Part shown: positions 5,667 to 8,593 of the stretch, piece by piece
Layout of the letters: each line of letters begins with the position of its first letter
Numbering within the stretch: the first letter of the stretch is position 1
From: Gammaproteobacteria bacterium
Lineage (GTDB): Bacteria; Pseudomonadota; Gammaproteobacteria; Thiomicrospirales; Thiomicrospiraceae
Assembly (NCBI GenBank): GCA_013153955.1
Contig: JAADDM010000186.1
Location: 1 to 8,593, forward strand
Direction of reading: 5' to 3'
Length of the DNA stretch: 8,593 nt
Notes under the pieces: model-generated
What the model was told of the DNA's origin: nothing
What the model saw: only the letters and a program-made list of their open reading frames with translations
Databases searched by the model: none
Translations under genes and position numbers: made by a program

Positions 5667-6028
5667 TGTAAGGGCCAATTTGAAGGAGCACTACAAAGCA
5701 ATGATGGCCTCAAAGCAGCTGTTGAATTTATTGAGAGTGAGCCCCCCGGGAATTGGTACTTTCGCCTAATTCTCACGGCTCTCTTGGCTGTTGGAGAACA
5801 ACATCAGCAAGCCAAGGCAAGAAACTTAAAGATTTATGGGTTTACATAAGACGTGTTCGTAATAACCTTTTCCATGGAGAAAAGCCGCGTATGGTGATGG
5901 GAGGGATTAATCATAGAAACAACCGCGATAGCGATTTATTACGAAGTGGGCTTGTAGTTCTTGATGTGCTTGGCCCCTTTGACGGTCGAATCCAGATCTT
6001 TGTTGAAAATGCTAGCACCACTCCTTGA
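5667..6028 (+). pseudogene. Frameshifted, 5'-truncated HEPN-like protein remnant
   Basis: Two frames together encode one HEPN-like C-terminus. Positions 5667-5818 read CKGQFEGALQSNDGLKAAV and continue through PPGNWYFRLILTALLAVGEQ to QQAKA. The protein then continues one frame over from about 5819 as KKLKDLWVYIRRVRNNLFHG and ends at TGA 6028. Loss of one A in GCA(A)AG at about 5819 explains the shift; without correction the first frame stops at 5847-5849. RNNLFH (5858-5875) is the Rx4H motif of HEPN RNases, in the context typical of Apea-like HEPN domains, followed by RDSDLL. There is no start codon context and no N-terminal part: the fragment begins right after the lipoprotein stop and in the same frame. 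The first 20 or so codons of the longer ORF from 5753 are out-of-frame noise. An assembly or sequencing error in the A-run is possible. Confidence 0.72.
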
Positions 6029-6052
6029 TATTGAGTGTTTGGTCAACTGGTT

Positions 6053-6084
6053 GCCCAACCCTGCGTTGAGCGGACTTGTTGGGT
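6053..6084 (+). other. Collapsed attC 6 (L' arm and centre lost)
   Basis: R'' GCCCAAC (6053-6059) and L'' GCGTTGAGCGGACTT (6063-6077) are followed directly by R' GTTGGGT (6078-6084). The centre and the whole L' arm are missing, about 45 bp compared with attC 5. Without L' the bottom strand cannot form the attC hairpin, so the site should be inactive or nearly so. Confidence 0.8.
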
Positions 6085-6129
6085 AATAGTGGAAAGATTG
6101 CGTAGAGTAGGAAGAGAGAGGCTCTTATC

Positions 6130-8526
6130 ATGTCAATCTCAAAAATTAGGGTCCTTTGCTTGCAAGCGAGTTTGCTGATTATAGTGGTAATTGTCTTGAC
6201 TGGTTGTCAAGGCACATCGTTCGCACCTACAGTTACACCAGTAGCGACGGCCACCCTTACTGAAACTGTAACACCTTCACCCTCGTCTACACCTACTTTT
6301 ACCTCTACTCCCACTGCCACACCAACGCCCACAGTTACGCCTACTCCCACTCTTCCGGCTATTGGCCCCAATAACTGGCAAGACATCAACGTCTCTCAAT
6401 TGGTAGGATACGGCCCTTTTCGCAAGGTGAGTTGGAGTAGGGATGGAAATACTGTGGTGATTTCCTTTTTACATAGTTTTCTCGTTCTGGATGCCAAGAC
6501 TTGGAAACCTTTGCTTCAGATCAAGGGTTTATATCAATTGACAAACGCTATCCTAAATGAGGATGGTACCGTTGTATTGGTAGGAAAGCGAGGTTTTTCT
6601 ATTGATGATACAGGTGTGCTTTATCTCTGGCAACGAGGCTCCACGGAGGATGTTTTTCCTGAGGAGCCTGAAGAGATTTTGTTAGAGGATTTAGTTCATT
6701 TGCAACGCTTGATACCTTTTGCTGATGGTACAGGCTTTTACGCTGGAGGATGGATGGCTTTGCAGGCATATTCTTTTGATCTGCAAAGGTTACCCAATAA
6801 GGATTTAGGTATCAATGGCCGTGATCCGGTGGAGATATCACCAAAGGGAAAGTATTTTCTAAAAACTTCCCCTTATGGAAATAGCATCGAAATTTACGAT
6901 GGGCAAACGGGTGAAGAATTGAGCTATAGAGGCACAACTTCTGAAGTATATGGTGTTGATTTCCTTTCTGACGAAAATCTCGTAAGTTATACGGAGAAAA
7001 ATCATCATATTGAGGTTTTAATTTGGAACGTGCCTCAATTATTTATCACCGACCGTTGGTATCTTAAGGGATGCCGGAAAGAGGAGATATGGAGCCGCTT
7101 TGATATAGTTCCCCTTGACTCGGTACACTTTTTGGCGGCGTGCGAGAATGGCTTTTATGTGGTTAACAGCAAAACACATGAGGAACGACTTTTGGAAAAC
7201 CCAGATTTTGGAGGGCGATTTAGCTCGGGGTATGTCTTTAGTGGAAGAAACGACGATGCTTCGCACCTTATTGTGGGATGGATCTATAATAACACTACGA
7301 ACTTACAAGTATGGGACAAAACGTTCACAGCGCCTCTTTATTGGTGGCAGTGGGAAGGAATCCCGTGGTGTATTCAATTCTCCAATACGGAGTTTTACTC
7401 TTACCTTCGAGGTAATCCAGAATTTCGTCGGTTTCTTATTCATCTGCCACCTGAAATTTCGCAAGGGCGAATTCCGTGGAATATTGAATGGGATAATTAT
7501 TGGTGGTGGGATCGGAATGTTAGTTGGGATCGCCATTGGTTAATCACAACTCTGTACCCCAAAGGAAGTGGAAGGACTCTAGTGTCACTTGTGGATTTAA
7601 AGGCACCAGCCAATAAAAATCCGAAGATGAGTTTTACAAGCAAAAGACATAGCGATCCTTATAATGGTATGTACTCTTTTGCTTTCTCACCTAATAATGA
7701 ATATCTTGCTGCAGGCATGGGGAAACATTTGATAGTGTGGAACTTGAGCGACCTTCCTTATATCAATAATCAGGATCAGGCTGTAGACTTTGCTATGGTA
7801 GACCTTGGCCTAGAGCAAATTTTAAACAAGGTGGACAGTTTGGATTCTGTGCGTGGTGTAGCGTACAGCCCTCAACAGGGTGCTAATTTTCTTGTAGCAG
7901 CTGACAATGTGTATTGGGGAGGGCTGTTTTTTGCGGCCCCGCTTGATAATCAATGGTTGGGGAAAGTGTCAACTCCTTTTTCAAGCATTACATATTCTTT
8001 GTTTTCTGCTAATGGACAGTATCTTTTTACTAGTACTTGCCAAGATGGTGTCATAGCAGTTTGGAGTATCACTCCAAAAGTGGAATGGTGGCCAGCGTAT
8101 TTTGATATGCGTTCAAAGGAAGTACCAACTGTTCCCGCAGCAACATGTCAGACGCCTTTGACCTTTGTAGGAACAGATTTACAAGTTGAAGGCGAGCATG
8201 AGACTGAGGATGGCATTGTAGTACTGTTTACCAATGGGACAATAGGCGCTTCGCTTCAGGTCTTAAAGCAGGGGCAATATCAAATATCCTTTATAGGACG
8301 CGGTTCTATTTCCCGTGGAGAGTTCCCACATCTATCGTTAAAGGTAAATGAAAAAGTCGTTCACGAGTGGAATCTTACGGAAACTTGGCAAGAGTATCAA
8401 GTGTCACTTCCTCTGAGCCAAGGTTTGGTGATGGTTGATATAGTTTTTTCGAACGATGATTGGAATCCGCCTGCAGAGGATCGCAACGTGTGGATAAAGT
8501 CGTTGAAGGTTAATTGTGTACCCTAA
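6130..8526 (+). CDS. Lipoprotein with beta-propeller and C-terminal carbohydrate-binding module
   Basis: The protein has 798 aa; ATG 6130 follows GAGAGG (6116-6121) at 8 nt. Residues 1-26 are a clear lipoprotein signal with lipobox LTGC (Cys26). Residues about 33-75 are a Thr/Pro-rich spacer. Residues about 85-660 form a WD40-like beta-propeller: blade ends such as LYLWQRG (about 166), VLIWNVPQ (about 298), LQVWDKT (about 394), LIVWNLSD (about 536) and IAVWSITP (about 644) repeat along the chain. Residues about 684-798 look like a calcium-dependent xylan-binding module (CBM36/CBM60 type): QYQISFIGRG, then LSLKVNEK, and FSNDDWNPPAEDRNVWI, where N775, D776, E783, D784 and N786 are likely metal or sugar ligands. 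The protein is probably anchored outside the cell and binds polysaccharide. No catalytic domain is seen. The stop codon TAA lies in a CCCTAAC sequence just before the partial attC. Confidence 0.82.
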   Translation: MSISKIRVLCLQASLLIIVVIVLTGCQGTSFAPTVTPVATATLTETVTPSPSSTPTFTSTPTATPTPTVTPTPTLPAIGPNNWQDINVSQLVGYGPFRKVSWSRDGNTVVISFLHSFLVLDAKTWKPLLQIKGLYQLTNAILNEDGTVVLVGKRGFSIDDTGVLYLWQRGSTEDVFPEEPEEILLEDLVHLQRLIPFADGTGFYAGGWMALQAYSFDLQRLPNKDLGINGRDPVEISPKGKYFLKTSPYGNSIEIYDGQTGEELSYRGTTSEVYGVDFLSDENLVSYTEKNHHIEVLIWNVPQLFITDRWYLKGCRKEEIWSRFDIVPLDSVHFLAACENGFYVVNSKTHEERLLENPDFGGRFSSGYVFSGRNDDASHLIVGWIYNNTTNLQVWDKTFTAPLYWWQWEGIPWCIQFSNTEFYSYLRGNPEFRRFLIHLPPEISQGRIPWNIEWDNYWWWDRNVSWDRHWLITTLYPKGSGRTLVSLVDLKAPANKNPKMSFTSKRHSDPYNGMYSFAFSPNNEYLAAGMGKHLIVWNLSDLPYINNQDQAVDFAMVDLGLEQILNKVDSLDSVRGVAYSPQQGANFLVAADNVYWGGLFFAAPLDNQWLGKVSTPFSSITYSLFSANGQYLFTSTCQDGVIAVWSITPKVEWWPAYFDMRSKEVPTVPAATCQTPLTFVGTDLQVEGEHETEDGIVVLFTNGTIGASLQVLKQGQYQISFIGRGSISRGEFPHLSLKVNEKVVHEWNLTETWQEYQVSLPLSQGLVMVDIVFSNDDWNPPAEDRNVWIKSLKVNCVP

Positions 8527-8555
8527 CAACGTTTCTTGTGTTGATGTGGGTAAGC

Positions 8556-8593
8556 GTCTAATCCTACGTTGAGCGGACTTGCTCGCCTCGCTG
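8556..8593 (+). other. Partial attC site 7, cut by window end
   Basis: GTCTAAT (8556-8562) stands where R'' is expected, followed by L'' ACGTTGAGCGGACTTGC (8566-8582) and the start of the common centre. R'' ends in AAT instead of the invariant AAC. A better R''-like CCCTAAC lies at 8521-8527 but is too far from L''. Activity cannot be judged without the rest of the site. Confidence 0.75.

Larger units (their letters stand above)
4878..6078 (+). mobile_element. Gene cassette E (lipoprotein plus HEPN remnant)
   Basis: The unit begins TTGGGC and ends with R'' GCCCAAC at the collapsed attC 6, an exact complement. It carries a GC-rich lipoprotein gene and, directly after its stop codon, the 3' part of a broken HEPN-like gene. 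No attC lies between them, so a past fusion of two cassettes by deletion is likely. With attC 6 collapsed, E and F are probably locked together. Confidence 0.7.
1..8593 (+). mobile_element. Integron gene-cassette array (no integrase in window)
   Basis: Seven attC or attC-derived sites in the same orientation are spaced 0.6-2.5 kb apart, and every convincing gene reads toward the attC that closes its cassette. Four sites (146, 2139, 4060 and 4806) are nearly identical over 75-78 bp, the homogeneity seen in sedentary chromosomal integrons. One (1466) has a different, longer centre. No tyrosine-recombinase gene, attI or Pc promoter is visible, so whether this is an integron interior or an integrase-less attC cluster cannot be decided here. 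Base composition differs sharply between cassettes: the gene at 3124 is AT-rich and the gene at 4920 is GC-rich. That fits independent origins. Confidence 0.9.
6079..8593 (+). mobile_element. Gene cassette F (propeller lipoprotein), cut by window end
   Basis: The unit starts at the crossover in the collapsed attC 6 (TTGGGT) and holds one 798-aa gene. It should end in the partial attC at 8556. At about 2.5 kb it is unusually large for an integron cassette. Confidence 0.7.

Noticed and set aside
6207..6389. Minus-strand ORF rich in Val and Gly
   Set aside because: It is the mirror of the Thr/Pro-rich spacer codons of the propeller lipoprotein.
7115..7543. + strand ORF of 142 codons inside the propeller gene
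   Set aside because: It is a shadow frame within a long gene that has clear domains.
1..8593. CRISPR array suggested by repeated near-identical blocks
   Set aside because: The repeats are 75 bp or longer, asymmetric, 0.6-2 kb apart with genes between them, and have attC architecture.

Overview
The window is an integron gene-cassette array. Five complete attC sites, one collapsed attC and one attC cut by the window end lie in the same orientation, and they separate genes that all read on the + strand. Each complete site has the outer pair RYYYAAC / GTTRRRY around near-palindromic L''/L' arms (typically GCGTTGAGCGG...CCGCTCACGC) with the unpaired bases typical of attC. No integron integrase is in the window, so this is either the interior of a chromosomal integron or an integrase-less attC cluster. 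Two lipoproteins with Thr/Pro-rich spacers after the lipobox suggest a Chloroflexota (Anaerolineae-like) host. This is inference; the sequence has no taxonomic marker. Four sites share almost one sequence (75-78 bp), as in sedentary chromosomal integrons.

Layout, taking the cassette boundary as G^TTRRRY in R': (0) 1-214, tail of a cassette with no visible gene. (A) 215-1583, one gene for a protein with a C-terminal HEPN-like Rx4H motif, closed by a long branched attC. (B) 1584-2207, a G/T-rich cassette with no convincing gene; its last 220 bp repeat window positions 1-220 at about 92% identity. (C) 2208-4128, a two-gene cassette: a zinc-ribbon/TPR-like protein and a two-helix membrane protein with a possible PH-like domain. 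(D) 4129-4877, a 133-aa protein resembling a PD-(D/E)XK nuclease with an ExQ variant, followed by a strong stem-loop. (E) 4878-6078, a lipoprotein gene directly followed by a 5'-truncated, frameshifted remnant of a second HEPN-like gene, closed by a collapsed 32-bp attC. (F) 6079 to the window end, a 798-aa lipoprotein with a beta-propeller and a C-terminal calcium-type carbohydrate-binding module.

The genes do not form one operon or pathway; each cassette is a separate mobile unit. Two HEPN-like genes, a nuclease-like gene and a zinc-ribbon plus membrane pair suggest an accessory or defence-related pool, while the two lipoproteins are probably surface functions. The first bases of each cassette (R') match the last bases of that same cassette (R'') rather than the other half of the flanking site, which independently supports the cassette limits.
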